64,000 bases of DNA from Cognatitamlana onchidii (GTDB lineage: Bacteria; Bacteroidota; Bacteroidia; Flavobacteriales; Flavobacteriaceae): assembly GCF_004804355.1 (NCBI RefSeq), contig NZ_SRWZ01000003.1, positions 186,001-250,000 on the forward strand, written 5' to 3'. Position numbers and translations under genes: made by a program. This document shows positions 26,341 through 34,927 of the stretch, piece by piece. Within the stretch, counting starts at the first letter, position 1, and the number at the start of each line of letters is the position of its first letter. The notes below the pieces were generated by a model that did no database searches, was not told where the DNA came from, and saw only the letters and a program-made list of their open reading frames with translations.

Positions 26341-28104
26341 TTATTTAATCTCTGTAGTAAAAGGAAATAGTAATTGAACACCCTTCTTCTTAGACATAGA
26401 CTTAACTTCTTTAAGAAGTTTATAGTTTTCTTCGCCTAGTTCTTCCTTTAAAATGGTTTCTTTTGTCGTTGCCAAACCAAACTGTTCTAGCAACTTTTCT
26501 AAATCTTTTTCAAAAACGGGAAACTCCTTTATTTTATAATCATCTATTCCTGAGGCTTCAGCGGCCCTTTGAAGTGCTAAATCTAATCCCCCCAACTCAT
26601 CAACTAATCCATTATTAACAGCATCTACTCCAGTCCATACTCGACCTTGTGCAACGTGTTCTACTTGTTCACGGGTTAAACTTCGACCAGTAGCTACCCT
26701 GTTAGAAAACAATTCATAAACATCTAAGACACCTTCTTTTATAAAAGCCCGTTGCCTTTCGTTCAATGGCTCAAAAAAGCTATAAGTTACAGCATTGGTA
26801 TTAGTTGACACCTGTTCTGCATTGATGCCCATATTCTCAGCCAATTCTTTAGCATTAGGCAGCATGCCAAATACACCAATACTTCCTGTAATAGTGGTTG
26901 GCTCCGCTATAATTTTATCTGCGTTACAGGCAATATAATACCCTCCTGAAGCCGCAAAATCGCCCATAGAAACTATAACTGGCTTTACTTTTTTGGTAAG
27001 TTCAATCTCTCTCCAAATAAGCTCACTGGCTAAAGCACTGCCACCAGGTGAATTAATTCTTATCACAACAGCTTTAACCCGCTTGTCTTGCCTCGCCTTC
27101 TTTAAGGATGTATTCATAGAAATCTGACCTACCATATTCTGATCACCCTTACCATATATAATATCCCCTTGTGCATAAATAACAGCTATCCTATTCTTGC
27201 TTGACTTTGTTTGTATTTTATTTGAAACATACTCGGCATAATCTTTAATAACTATTTTATTCAATTTGCTTGAAGTTGTTAATCCTATAGCCTGCTTTAT
27301 GCCATTGATATACTCGTCATAATATCCTATTTTATCAATTAAACCAGATGATAATGCCAATTTGGGGTTGCGAGCCAACAAACTGTCTGCAATTAATTCT
27401 AATTGCGCTTCTGGTACCTGTCTAGTTTCAGAAATATCTTTCTTAATTTCACGCCATAAGGCGTTTAGGTAAGCCGAAATTTGTTCTCTATTATTAGTAC
27501 TCATTTCATTTGCTAAAAAAGGCTCCACTGCACTTTTGTATTTACCATGCCTTATAACCTCCATTTTAAACCCAGATTTTTCCTGAAAATCTTTAAAGTA
27601 TAAATGTTCGGTGTATAGCCCTTTGAACTCCATCATGCCAGAAGGACTCAAATAAATAGTATCTGCAACAGAACATAAATAATAGTCCTTTTGAGATAGT
27701 ACGTCCCCATAAGAAACAACAAACTTTCCGGATGATTTAAACTTTTTCAAGGCATCTCTTAAAGCTTTGGTTTGACTTATACCTGCCATAATAAAATTAT
27801 TAGGTATCGAGATCCCCTCAATATTCTCATCTATTGCTGCATAGTTTATTGCGTCTATTAAGTTAAATAATCCATTTTTTTTGTGCTCGTTCAAAAAAGC
27901 ATATTGCTTAAACTCTAATTTACCTGCATAGTCTTTAATAGGGAAATCCAGTTTGAGCTCTAGTACTGACTTTGGCTTTACCTGAATTAAATCTTCGGAA
28001 CTCGATCCTAAAATAACCAGCAATACCATCAAACCAAAAAAGCATAAGGCAAAAAATAGTACAAGACCTGTCAGCGTGGACAAAACACGTTTAAAAAAAC
28101 TCAT
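26341..28104 (-). CDS. sppA: Signal peptide peptidase SppA, 67-kDa type
   Basis: The 587-residue protein has an N-terminal membrane anchor (about residues 12-33) and two peptidase-S49 domains, as in the long E. coli-type SppA. The catalytic Lys is in GKYKSAVEPF (K190) of the first half, and the nucleophile Ser is in GDFAASGGYY (S386) of the second half, close to INSPGGSALAS. It degrades cleaved signal peptides at the inner membrane. It follows menE by 46 bp on the same strand and may be transcribed with the menaquinone genes. Confidence 0.95.
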   Translation of the reverse strand: MSFFKRVLSTLTGLVLFFALCFFGLMVLLVILGSSSEDLIQVKPKSVLELKLDFPIKDYAGKLEFKQYAFLNEHKKNGLFNLIDAINYAAIDENIEGISIPNNFIMAGISQTKALRDALKKFKSSGKFVVSYGDVLSQKDYYLCSVADTIYLSPSGMMEFKGLYTEHLYFKDFQEKSGFKMEVIRHGKYKSAVEPFLANEMSTNNREQISAYLNALWREIKKDISETRQVPEAQLELIADSLLARNPKLALSSGLIDKIGYYDEYINGIKQAIGLTTSSKLNKIVIKDYAEYVSNKIQTKSSKNRIAVIYAQGDIIYGKGDQNMVGQISMNTSLKKARQDKRVKAVVIRINSPGGSALASELIWREIELTKKVKPVIVSMGDFAASGGYYIACNADKIIAEPTTITGSIGVFGMLPNAKELAENMGINAEQVSTNTNAVTYSFFEPLNERQRAFIKEGVLDVYELFSNRVATGRSLTREQVEHVAQGRVWTGVDAVNNGLVDELGGLDLALQRAAEASGIDDYKIKEFPVFEKDLEKLLEQFGLATTKETILKEELGEENYKLLKEVKSMSKKKGVQLLFPFTTEIK

Positions 28105-28150
28105 AAATTTATTTTACTAATAAGTAGTTAAGGGTACTTGTTTTGTTACA

Positions 28151-29221
28151 TTAAAAATCTAACATTTCTAGGGTCCTTTTTCGATGAATTTTACCTGAAG
28201 ATGTTTCCGAAAACTTGGATATAGTAATAATTTCCTTTGGTTTTTCATATTTCTCTAAGTCATCAAAAATTGAAGCATCCAAATCATTAGTGTCGCTTTC
28301 TAATATTAAGACCACTTTCTCTCCTAATGTATCATCAGGTTTAGAAGATATAAAAAACTCTTCATTTATCTTACTTTGTAATTTTTTTTCAATTTGCTCT
28401 GGAAATAATTTAATACCTCCAGAATTTATGACATTATCTATTCTACCCAACCATTCAAAGCTGGTTTCAGAAACAATATTTACCAAATCATTGGTAACAA
28501 TTTTATCCTCAGATAACTGAGGCGCATTAATCACTAAGCAACCTCGTTTATCCTGAGAAACTTTAATGTTTGGCAACGTATTAAAACAATTTTCTGATTC
28601 TGTATTTTCGATATGGTTTAGTTTTTTAACCGCAATATGAGAAACTGTTTCTGTCATACCATAAGTTTCATATACTTGCGGCTTTTTATCTTGAATCGAA
28701 TCCTTAATGGGCTTTGAAACTTGACCTCCTCCAACAATAACAGTTTTTATCTTTTTTAAATATTTTGCAAAACTTTTTAATTGCATAGGTGTAAAAGCAC
28801 AAAACGCATAATCCTTTTCATAATCGATAAGAGGCAAAACAGAAGGTTCTACCATATCTAATTCAAGTCCTAGCACAATGGCACGTACCATCATCATTTT
28901 TCCCGCAATAAAATTTGACGGTAAACAATGTAGTACTTTATCGCCTGGTTTTAAATTGAAAAAATCACCTGTAGCAATGGCTGAGTTTACCATAGCTTGT
29001 TTTTTAATTTGTAATTTTTTGGGTTTACCAGTAGATCCTGAAGTGCTTACAGTTACAAAGTCTTTTTCATCTAACCAGTCCAATAAAAAATTACCTAATT
29101 TTTGTTGATAAGGAACGCCTTCTTTGACGTAACTATAGGCTACTTCCATTAAATCTTCATGATTGTAGCTAACGTTGTCTAGTTTAAACTTAATATGAAC
29201 TTTGGTGTAATCTGGTATCAT
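28151..29221 (-). CDS. menE: o-Succinylbenzoate-CoA ligase (AMP-binding), MenE
   Basis: The 356-residue adenylate-forming enzyme is shorter than typical acyl-CoA synthetases, as is usual for MenE in Bacteroidota. Motifs are TVSTSGSTGKPKK (P-loop), YETYGMTETVSHIA (adenine pocket), EWLGRIDNVINSGGIK (hinge) and SGKIHRKRT with the C-terminal catalytic Lys. It activates o-succinylbenzoate to its CoA ester in menaquinone synthesis. The identity is supported by menC, menA and menB upstream on the same strand. Confidence 0.9.
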   Translation of the reverse strand: MIPDYTKVHIKFKLDNVSYNHEDLMEVAYSYVKEGVPYQQKLGNFLLDWLDEKDFVTVSTSGSTGKPKKLQIKKQAMVNSAIATGDFFNLKPGDKVLHCLPSNFIAGKMMMVRAIVLGLELDMVEPSVLPLIDYEKDYAFCAFTPMQLKSFAKYLKKIKTVIVGGGQVSKPIKDSIQDKKPQVYETYGMTETVSHIAVKKLNHIENTESENCFNTLPNIKVSQDKRGCLVINAPQLSEDKIVTNDLVNIVSETSFEWLGRIDNVINSGGIKLFPEQIEKKLQSKINEEFFISSKPDDTLGEKVVLILESDTNDLDASIFDDLEKYEKPKEIITISKFSETSSGKIHRKRTLEMLDF

Positions 29222-29266
29222 AACTATTTTATAATTTTATTCTTTATAAATCCTTAGAATCTTATT

Positions 29267-30244
29267 TTATGTATCCGTGCTTCCAATAGCCTTTATATTA
29301 TTATCTAAACCTTTCGATTCTTCTACAGGCCCCATGAGTTTTTCCTTCCAACTATGCCAGCCATATTTTCTACTAAGAATAAGCACAAGGATTGGAAACA
29401 CCACAAATACAGGTATAAATATTTCAAGCAGAGCCATTTCTCCGGGATCTGATAAGTCTTTTAAAATAGAGTGTGTTTGAAAGGCAGTCCAGTCTGCAGT
29501 TACTAAGAGTGCTGCAAACAAATTATTCGCAGCATGGAAACCCAATGCTAGCTCTAAGCCATCATCCATGAGTGTTATAACACCCAAAAACAAACCCGTA
29601 CCAATGTAATAAATCATAATAACATAACCCATTTTTTCAACCTCAGGATTAGCAATATGCATTAAACCAAAACCTATGGATGTAATCAGTAAAGGCAACC
29701 ATCTATGTTTAAAAACAACCCCCAAACCTTGCATTAAATAGCCTCTAAAGAAGTATTCTTCAAAACTTGTTTGAAGCGGAATTAAAACTATTGCAATAAC
29801 AGAGAGTATTAAAAAAGGCTGTAGGTTAAAGTTCCACTCATAGTCTGTTGGATTCATAAAATAGTCTACCAAAACAAAGCTACTTGATACTGTCCCCCAT
29901 AGAAAAAAAATAAACCAAAAACGTTTCCAGTCTATTTTCCGCCTAACTGTAGTAAAGTTGGTAACGGATAGTTTATGTATGAGCTTGGTTGACAAAAAAA
30001 CTCCAGCAAGCCCAAAAACAAAAGAGAGTAACATTAAAAACAGAAAAAGATTGCTACCTAACAGGTCCATTATTTCTGGAATATCGGTTGGGATACTGTC
30101 TGCATCCAAATTAAGAGATTTTAATAGTACTGCCGATAACAAGGGTATCATGCCTACAAACTGCCACGCACTAAAAATAATGGCAACTCCTATTATATAA
30201 CGCCACCACTCATGCAGTCCTTTATATGCTTGTTCTATGTACAT
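29267..30244 (-). CDS. CPBP-family intramembrane glutamic protease
   Basis: The 325-residue polytopic protein has about eight hydrophobic helices and the Abi/CPBP motifs FEEYFFRGYLMQG (EExxxR), FGLMHIANP and FHAANNLFAAL that place Glu, Arg and His in the membrane. The family includes CAAX prenyl-protease Rce1 and bacteriocin-immunity proteins. Its ATG is 2 bp after the menC stop and menE follows 45 bp later, so it is embedded in the menaquinone operon, possibly for handling isoprenoid-linked substrates. That link is an inference; no substrate is known. Confidence 0.85.
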   Translation of the reverse strand: MYIEQAYKGLHEWWRYIIGVAIIFSAWQFVGMIPLLSAVLLKSLNLDADSIPTDIPEIMDLLGSNLFLFLMLLSFVFGLAGVFLSTKLIHKLSVTNFTTVRRKIDWKRFWFIFFLWGTVSSSFVLVDYFMNPTDYEWNFNLQPFLILSVIAIVLIPLQTSFEEYFFRGYLMQGLGVVFKHRWLPLLITSIGFGLMHIANPEVEKMGYVIMIYYIGTGLFLGVITLMDDGLELALGFHAANNLFAALLVTADWTAFQTHSILKDLSDPGEMALLEIFIPVFVVFPILVLILSRKYGWHSWKEKLMGPVEESKGLDNNIKAIGSTDT

Positions 30245-30246
30245 CG

Positions 30247-31284
30247 TTATAAATTAAATATCCAGTTTAAATTGTTTTTGTATGTGAGTTGCCCCTGAGC
30301 AACACGTAAAGGGCATTCAAAATTATTTGTAAATAGTCCTCCTGTCCCTAAGCCCTGTGGCATATTACTCACTTTTGTATAAGTGTATTGCGCTATTGCA
30401 TTTAAACCAATATTACTCTCTAAAGCACTAGTAACCCACCACCCTATTTTTTCTTTTTCGGCTAAACTAATCCAGGCGTCACTTCCTGAAAAACCACCAA
30501 CCAAACTTGGCTTAAGAATAATATACTGAGGCTTTATAGTTTGAAGCAATTTGGCTTTTTCTGTTACATCGATTACACCAATTAATTCCTCATCTAAAGC
30601 TATTGGCAAAGGTGTTTTTTCACATAATTCTGCCATGTCGTCAATCTGTCCCTGTTTTATAGGTTGTTCAATAGAATGTAAGTCAAAATCAGATAAAATC
30701 TTCAACTTTTCCAAGGCTTCATCAGGTTTAAACGCTCCATTGGCATCCACTCGAATTTCAATATCGTTAGGAGTAAACTCCTTTCTTATTGCCTTAATCA
30801 GTTCCATTTCTGCATCAAAATCGATGGCACCAATCTTCATTTTTATGCAACTAAAACCACTATTAATTTTATCATGAATTTGTCTCTGCATAAAATCTTG
30901 CGAACCCATCCATATTAAACCGTTTATTGGTATGGGAGCTTCTTTTTTTGTAAAGTCTGAGGGGAATAATTCAAATTTGTCATGACTCTCCAAAGATTTA
31001 AAAGACATCTCAACCCCTATTTGTATACTTGGAAATTCATGCAACTGAGACATTAACACATCAACTCCTAAGTGAATATTTTGGCAGACCCAATTTAATC
31101 GATCTTCATAGTGCGGCTTATCGTCATAAGAAAGCCCTCTAAACAAACCACACTCTCCTATACCACGAGCATTCCCTTGTTCTAAAAAAAGCAACCAAGT
31201 TTCTTTGGTTTTTAAAACGCCACGAGACGTGCCGCTAGCTTGTTTAAAATGCAATATATGGCGTTTATAAGATGCCTTTATCAT
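30247..31284 (-). CDS. menC: o-Succinylbenzoate synthase MenC (enolase superfamily)
   Basis: The 345-residue protein has the mandelate-racemase/muconate-lactonising-enzyme fold: FSCIKMKIGAIDFDAE with the catalytic Lys of KxK, IRVDANGAF, SIEQPI and ALDEELIG for the metal-binding Asp/Glu/Asp, and the second Lys in YIILKPSLVGGFSG. It dehydrates SHCHC to o-succinylbenzoate. The start abuts the stop of the MBL-fold gene (TAG directly followed by ATG). The context with menE, menA and menB distinguishes it from dipeptide epimerases. Confidence 0.9.
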   Translation of the reverse strand: MIKASYKRHILHFKQASGTSRGVLKTKETWLLFLEQGNARGIGECGLFRGLSYDDKPHYEDRLNWVCQNIHLGVDVLMSQLHEFPSIQIGVEMSFKSLESHDKFELFPSDFTKKEAPIPINGLIWMGSQDFMQRQIHDKINSGFSCIKMKIGAIDFDAEMELIKAIRKEFTPNDIEIRVDANGAFKPDEALEKLKILSDFDLHSIEQPIKQGQIDDMAELCEKTPLPIALDEELIGVIDVTEKAKLLQTIKPQYIILKPSLVGGFSGSDAWISLAEKEKIGWWVTSALESNIGLNAIAQYTYTKVSNMPQGLGTGGLFTNNFECPLRVAQGQLTYKNNLNWIFNL

Positions 31285-31962
31285 CTACAATTCAATAAAA
31301 TCTCCTATTTCTAAAAGCATTAAATCCTTATTCTTTTCAAAGAATTTTCTTTTAGCCAAATCATGATTAATTTCTATATACCCAAACGTATCAAAATGAT
31401 ATCCTAAAACTTTGTCGCATTCAACAAAATCGCTAGCTGTTATGGCATCATCAATGCCCATGGTAAAATTATCGCCAATGGGTAAAATAGCCAAATCTAA
31501 TTTAGTTTGCATTGGAATCAATTTCATATCATATGTTAGGGCGGTATCTCCCGCTATATAGACGTTTTTATGAGCTCCTTCAATAACAAATCCTCCAGGT
31601 TGTCCGCCATAACTTCCATCTGGAAACGACGAGGTATGTATGGCATTTACATATTTTACTGAACCAAAATCAAAATCCCACTCACCCCCATGGTTCATTG
31701 GGTGTCCGCCTATTCCCAATTTTTCAAAATACGATACAATTTCAAAGTTTGATACTATTTGAGCACCCGTTCGTTTTGCAATAGCTTCGACATCTAAAAT
31801 ATGATCTTGATGCGCATGGGTAACTAAAATATAATCAGCCTCAAGTGTGTTAATATCAATATGAGACGCTTTAGGGTTTGCAGATATAAAGGGATCTACT
31901 AAAATATTAACGTCACCAACCTGAATACCTAAACTAGCATGACCGTAAAAAGTAATTTTCAT
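31285..31962 (-). CDS. Metallo-beta-lactamase-fold metal-dependent hydrolase (UPF0173-like)
   Basis: The 225-residue protein has the MBL zinc motif THAHQDH, preceded by MKITFYGHASLGIQVG and LVDPFIS, with further ligands in AIHTSSFPDG, YIAGDT and GYHFDTFG. This is the UPF0173/YtkL-like branch. It lies in the menaquinone operon between menA and menC with abutting ends. The pathway needs a DHNA-CoA thioesterase and a SHCHC synthase (MenH) that are not present here; whether this hydrolase does either job is untested. Confidence 0.87.
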   Translation of the reverse strand: MKITFYGHASLGIQVGDVNILVDPFISANPKASHIDINTLEADYILVTHAHQDHILDVEAIAKRTGAQIVSNFEIVSYFEKLGIGGHPMNHGGEWDFDFGSVKYVNAIHTSSFPDGSYGGQPGGFVIEGAHKNVYIAGDTALTYDMKLIPMQTKLDLAILPIGDNFTMGIDDAITASDFVECDKVLGYHFDTFGYIEINHDLAKRKFFEKNKDLMLLEIGDFIEL

Positions 31963-31998
31963 TGTTAAAAAATTAAATCATGAAATTACAAAAAAAAA

Positions 31999-32901
31999 CT
32001 ACATTAAGTGGCCTATCCCCATCAATACTGCCAATAAAACTGTGGTTAAAGCCAGCTTTTTTAATTCTGGGTCTAAATGACTTGGGTTATCCGTATTTCT
32101 TACTTTCTTTAAGTGATATAAAAGCGGAATATAAGTGACTATAAAAATTAGATTGTAAGGTGACGTATAGTATAACACCCCAAATAAAGCAGAGATAAAA
32201 ATAGCCGATAACACTAAAAAATAATGATAGGTTTTTACACGAGATTCTCCTAGTATGACGGCAAGCGTGATTTTATTGGATTTAGCGTCAGAAATTCGGT
32301 CTCTCATATTATTCAGGTTTAAAACACCTGTACTTAACAAGCCTATTGTTAGGGCTGGTAAAAACACAACATGATCAATCCTTTTGGCATAAAGAACATA
32401 GCAACCTATAACACTAACAAGACCAAAAAAAACAAATACAAACACATCTCCTAATCCTTTGTAGCCATAGGCTCCACCGCCAACGGTATATCTAATTGCA
32501 GCAACAATAGATGCAATTCCCAAAGCAAAAAAAGTTATGGTTAAAAAGAAATGCTTTACTCCAAATGCCTGAAAAATCAGTGTAAAGGCTAAACCAATAG
32601 AAATTAACACATTTATTTTGATAACCTCGAAGAGATCCTCTGGAGAAATCTTTCCAGATTGAACAGCGCGTTCTGGACCAATCCGATCGTTATTATCGGT
32701 GCCTTTTACCCCATCGCCATAATCGTTGGCTAAATTAGAAAGGATTTGAAAACTCAATGTCGTTAGAATAGCAAAAATAAAAATACGCCATTCGAATACG
32801 CCATTATAATGAGCCAAACAAGAAGCTAAGATGATTCCAGAAATAGACAATGGCAGCGTTCTTAAGCGCATAGCCGAAATCAAAATTGAAACATTTTTCA
32901 T
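31999..32901 (-). CDS. menA: 1,4-Dihydroxy-2-naphthoate polyprenyltransferase MenA
   Basis: The 300-residue UbiA-family membrane protein has about eight helices and the two Asp-rich prenyl-diphosphate motifs: NLANDYGDGVKGTDNNDRIGP and NLNNMRDRISDAKSNK in shortened form, NDYGD and DRISD. It attaches the polyprenyl tail to DHNA at the inner membrane. The frame also offers an ATG at 32913, but I prefer 32901, which overlaps the menB stop as TAATG, a coupling arrangement used elsewhere in this window. Confidence 0.92.
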   Translation of the reverse strand: MKNVSILISAMRLRTLPLSISGIILASCLAHYNGVFEWRIFIFAILTTLSFQILSNLANDYGDGVKGTDNNDRIGPERAVQSGKISPEDLFEVIKINVLISIGLAFTLIFQAFGVKHFFLTITFFALGIASIVAAIRYTVGGGAYGYKGLGDVFVFVFFGLVSVIGCYVLYAKRIDHVVFLPALTIGLLSTGVLNLNNMRDRISDAKSNKITLAVILGESRVKTYHYFLVLSAIFISALFGVLYYTSPYNLIFIVTYIPLLYHLKKVRNTDNPSHLDPELKKLALTTVLLAVLMGIGHLM

Positions 32902-33740
32902 TAAGGAATCCATTTTTTATCAAAATTAGGCTTACGCTTTTCTAAAAACGCATTTCTACCCTCTTTTGCTTCATCAGTCATATAAGCGAGTCTGGTGGCT
33001 TCTCCAGCAAAAACTTGCTGCCCAACCATACCATCGTCGGTTAAATTCATGGCAAACTTTAGCATTTTAATAGAAGTTGGTGATTTTGCTAATATTTCCT
33101 GAGCCCATTGGTAGGCAGTATCTTCCAATTCATTATGCGGAATAACGGCATTTACCATCCCCATATCGTATGCTTCTTGCGCAGAATAATTTCTTCCTAA
33201 GAAAAAAATCTCCCTAGCTTTTTTCTGCCCTACCATTTTGGCTAAATATGCTGAGCCATAACCACCATCAAAGCTGGTTACATCTGCATCTGTTTGCTTA
33301 AATATAGCATGTTCTTTACTCGCTAATGTTAAGTCACAAACTACATGTAAACTATGACCTCCTCCAACTGCCCATCCTGGAACAACGGCAATAACAGCCT
33401 TGGGCATAAACCGGATTAAGCGTTGCACTTCCAGTATATTTAAACGATGGTACCCATCTTCTCCAACATACCCTTGATGCCCCCTTGCCTTTTGATCGCC
33501 ACCACTACAAAACGAATACACACCATCTTTAGTTGAAGGACCTTCAGCCGATAATAAAACGACTCCAATCGTTACATCTTCATTAGCATCATAAAAAGCA
33601 TCGTATAATTCACTGGTTGTTTTGGGACGAAAGGCATTTCTAACATTTGGCCTATTAAAGGCTATTCTAGCCACACCATTACATTTTTTATATGTAATAT
33701 CCTGGTATTCTTTGGCGGTTACCCAACTGGCTTTTTCCAT
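32901..33740 (-). CDS. menB: 1,4-Dihydroxy-2-naphthoyl-CoA synthase MenB
   Basis: The 279-residue crotonase-family enzyme has FNRPNVRNAFRP, the bicarbonate/oxyanion region FCSGGDQKARG, VVPGWAVGGGHSLHVVCDLTLAS and the C-terminal tail EGRNAFLEKRKPNF typical of MenB. It closes the second ring of naphthoquinone. A TTG at 33758 is in frame, but it lies within a promoter-like box, so I use the ATG at 33740. It is the first gene of the six-gene set menB-menA-MBL-menC-CPBP-menE. menF, menD and menH are absent from the window. Confidence 0.95.
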   Translation of the reverse strand: MEKASWVTAKEYQDITYKKCNGVARIAFNRPNVRNAFRPKTTSELYDAFYDANEDVTIGVVLLSAEGPSTKDGVYSFCSGGDQKARGHQGYVGEDGYHRLNILEVQRLIRFMPKAVIAVVPGWAVGGGHSLHVVCDLTLASKEHAIFKQTDADVTSFDGGYGSAYLAKMVGQKKAREIFFLGRNYSAQEAYDMGMVNAVIPHNELEDTAYQWAQEILAKSPTSIKMLKFAMNLTDDGMVGQQVFAGEATRLAYMTDEAKEGRNAFLEKRKPNFDKKWIP

Positions 33741-33755
33741 ATTATTAATTTTAGC

Positions 33756-33763
33756 CAAAAATA
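33756..33763 (-). promoter_or_regulatory. Candidate -7 promoter box of the menaquinone operon
   Basis: TATTTTTG on the minus strand is 15 bp upstream of the ATG at 33740 and overlaps the alternative TTG start. Confidence 0.45.
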
Positions 33764-34062
33764 AATTTTATTTCATTAAAACGCTTATGATACCAATGAA
33801 AAGTAAGTTTTTATTTTTACGCTTCGTTTTGGTACTAGCCAAATCAAAAGCCTCTAGAAGCAACTCTTTAAAACCATTTTAATAAAATAGTTTAAAAAAA
33901 AAAGCAAATCTTCAAAATAACCGAATTTGAATTATGTATTCCTAAAAACGCAGATTTAAGTATATGTACGTAGTTATTTGTAGTCTTTTTTTTATTAATT
34001 TCGCACTTTAGAAATTGGTTCTTTTTTGAACGAACTTTTAACAACAACAAAACTAAACATTC
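33764..34062. other. Intergenic region of about 300 bp
   Basis: It separates the divergent menB operon and the 62-aa membrane protein gene. TAATTTCG near 33995-34003, one mismatch from TAnnTTTG, could be the promoter of the latter. No other feature is evident. Confidence 0.4.
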
Positions 34063-34251
34063 ATGTTATTAACAATTACACTTGTAATTTCAGGACTGGT
34101 ATTATTTAATTTATTGCTTTTAAAGTACTCGATTAATGACATAGAACGCAGTTCAAAAAGCAGCAAAAACAAACCTGTTGTGTTAAAACCTGAGGTTGAA
34201 GTAAAACCTATAAAACCTATTGCGCAAACCCTTGCTCCAACAGGAAGTTAA
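34063..34251 (+). CDS. Small single-span membrane protein ending LAPTGS (62 aa)
   Basis: The product has an N-terminal hydrophobic helix (MLLTITLVISGLVLFNLLLL) and a Lys- and Pro-rich tail with VKPIKPIAQTLAPTGS at the end. I recall similar short proteins with the same terminal residues beside ung in other Flavobacteriaceae, which supports it being real. It is not an LPXTG sortase substrate: there is no C-terminal helix. It converges on ung with only 2 bp between the stops. Function is unknown. Confidence 0.6.
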   Translation: MLLTITLVISGLVLFNLLLLKYSINDIERSSKSSKNKPVVLKPEVEVKPIKPIAQTLAPTGS

Positions 34252-34253
34252 GC

Positions 34254-34919
34254 TTACCAATTTATAGTTGTCTTTCCTAGTTTATATAAACAAGCATTGG
34301 TTTGACTAAAATTTTTATTCCCAAACCAATACCCCCTATTCGCACTTAATGGTGATGGATGTCCTGAAGTAAGTATCTTATGCCTTGATTTATCTATCAA
34401 TTTCACCTTTTTCTTGGCAAAGCCCCCCCATAATAAAAACACAACATCCTTTTTATTAGCACTTAACGTTTTTATGACTGCATCTGTAAAGGTTTCCCAT
34501 CCTTTTTTTTGATGACTACCAGGCTTATGCGCTCTTACTGTGAGTGTTGCATTTAAAAGTAAAACCCCTTGATTAGCCCATCGCAAAAGGTTTCCACTTT
34601 CCGGATAAGGCGTTCCTAAGTCACTTTCAATTTCTTTAAAAATATTTATTAGTGAAGGCGGATGCTTTATCCCGTCGTTTACAGAAAAGCACAAACCATT
34701 GGCTTGGCCAACATCATGATAAGGGTCCTGACCTATTATAACGACCTTTACATCATTAAAATGACATTGATTAAAGGCATTAAAAATGTCTTTCCCTGAA
34801 GGAAAACAAGTATGAGTTTTATATTCTGACTTCACAAAATCCACCAAACTTTCAAAATATGGTTTAGAAAATTCATCCTGCAACCAAGGCTTCCAACTTT
34901 CATGAATATTAACGTCCAC
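34254..34919 (-). CDS. ung: Uracil-DNA glycosylase (family 1)
   Basis: The 221-residue enzyme has the water-activating loop VVIGQDPYHDVGQANGLCFS (Asp of GQDPYH), the uracil-binding LLLNATLTVR and the Leu-insertion loop SGHPSPLSANRG with the catalytic His. It removes uracil from DNA in base excision repair. The only start that gives the full N-terminus (MDVNIHESWKPWL) is a GTG at 34919. It lies 8 bp downstream of holA on the same strand, so the two are probably cotranscribed. Confidence 0.95.
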   Translation of the reverse strand: MDVNIHESWKPWLQDEFSKPYFESLVDFVKSEYKTHTCFPSGKDIFNAFNQCHFNDVKVVIIGQDPYHDVGQANGLCFSVNDGIKHPPSLINIFKEIESDLGTPYPESGNLLRWANQGVLLLNATLTVRAHKPGSHQKKGWETFTDAVIKTLSANKKDVVFLLWGGFAKKKVKLIDKSRHKILTSGHPSPLSANRGYWFGNKNFSQTNACLYKLGKTTINW

Positions 34920-34927
34920 GGTTATGG

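Noticed and set aside
33622..33882. 86-codon plus-strand open frame over the start of menB
   Set aside because: It is antisense to the menB coding start and promoter and shows no protein-like features.
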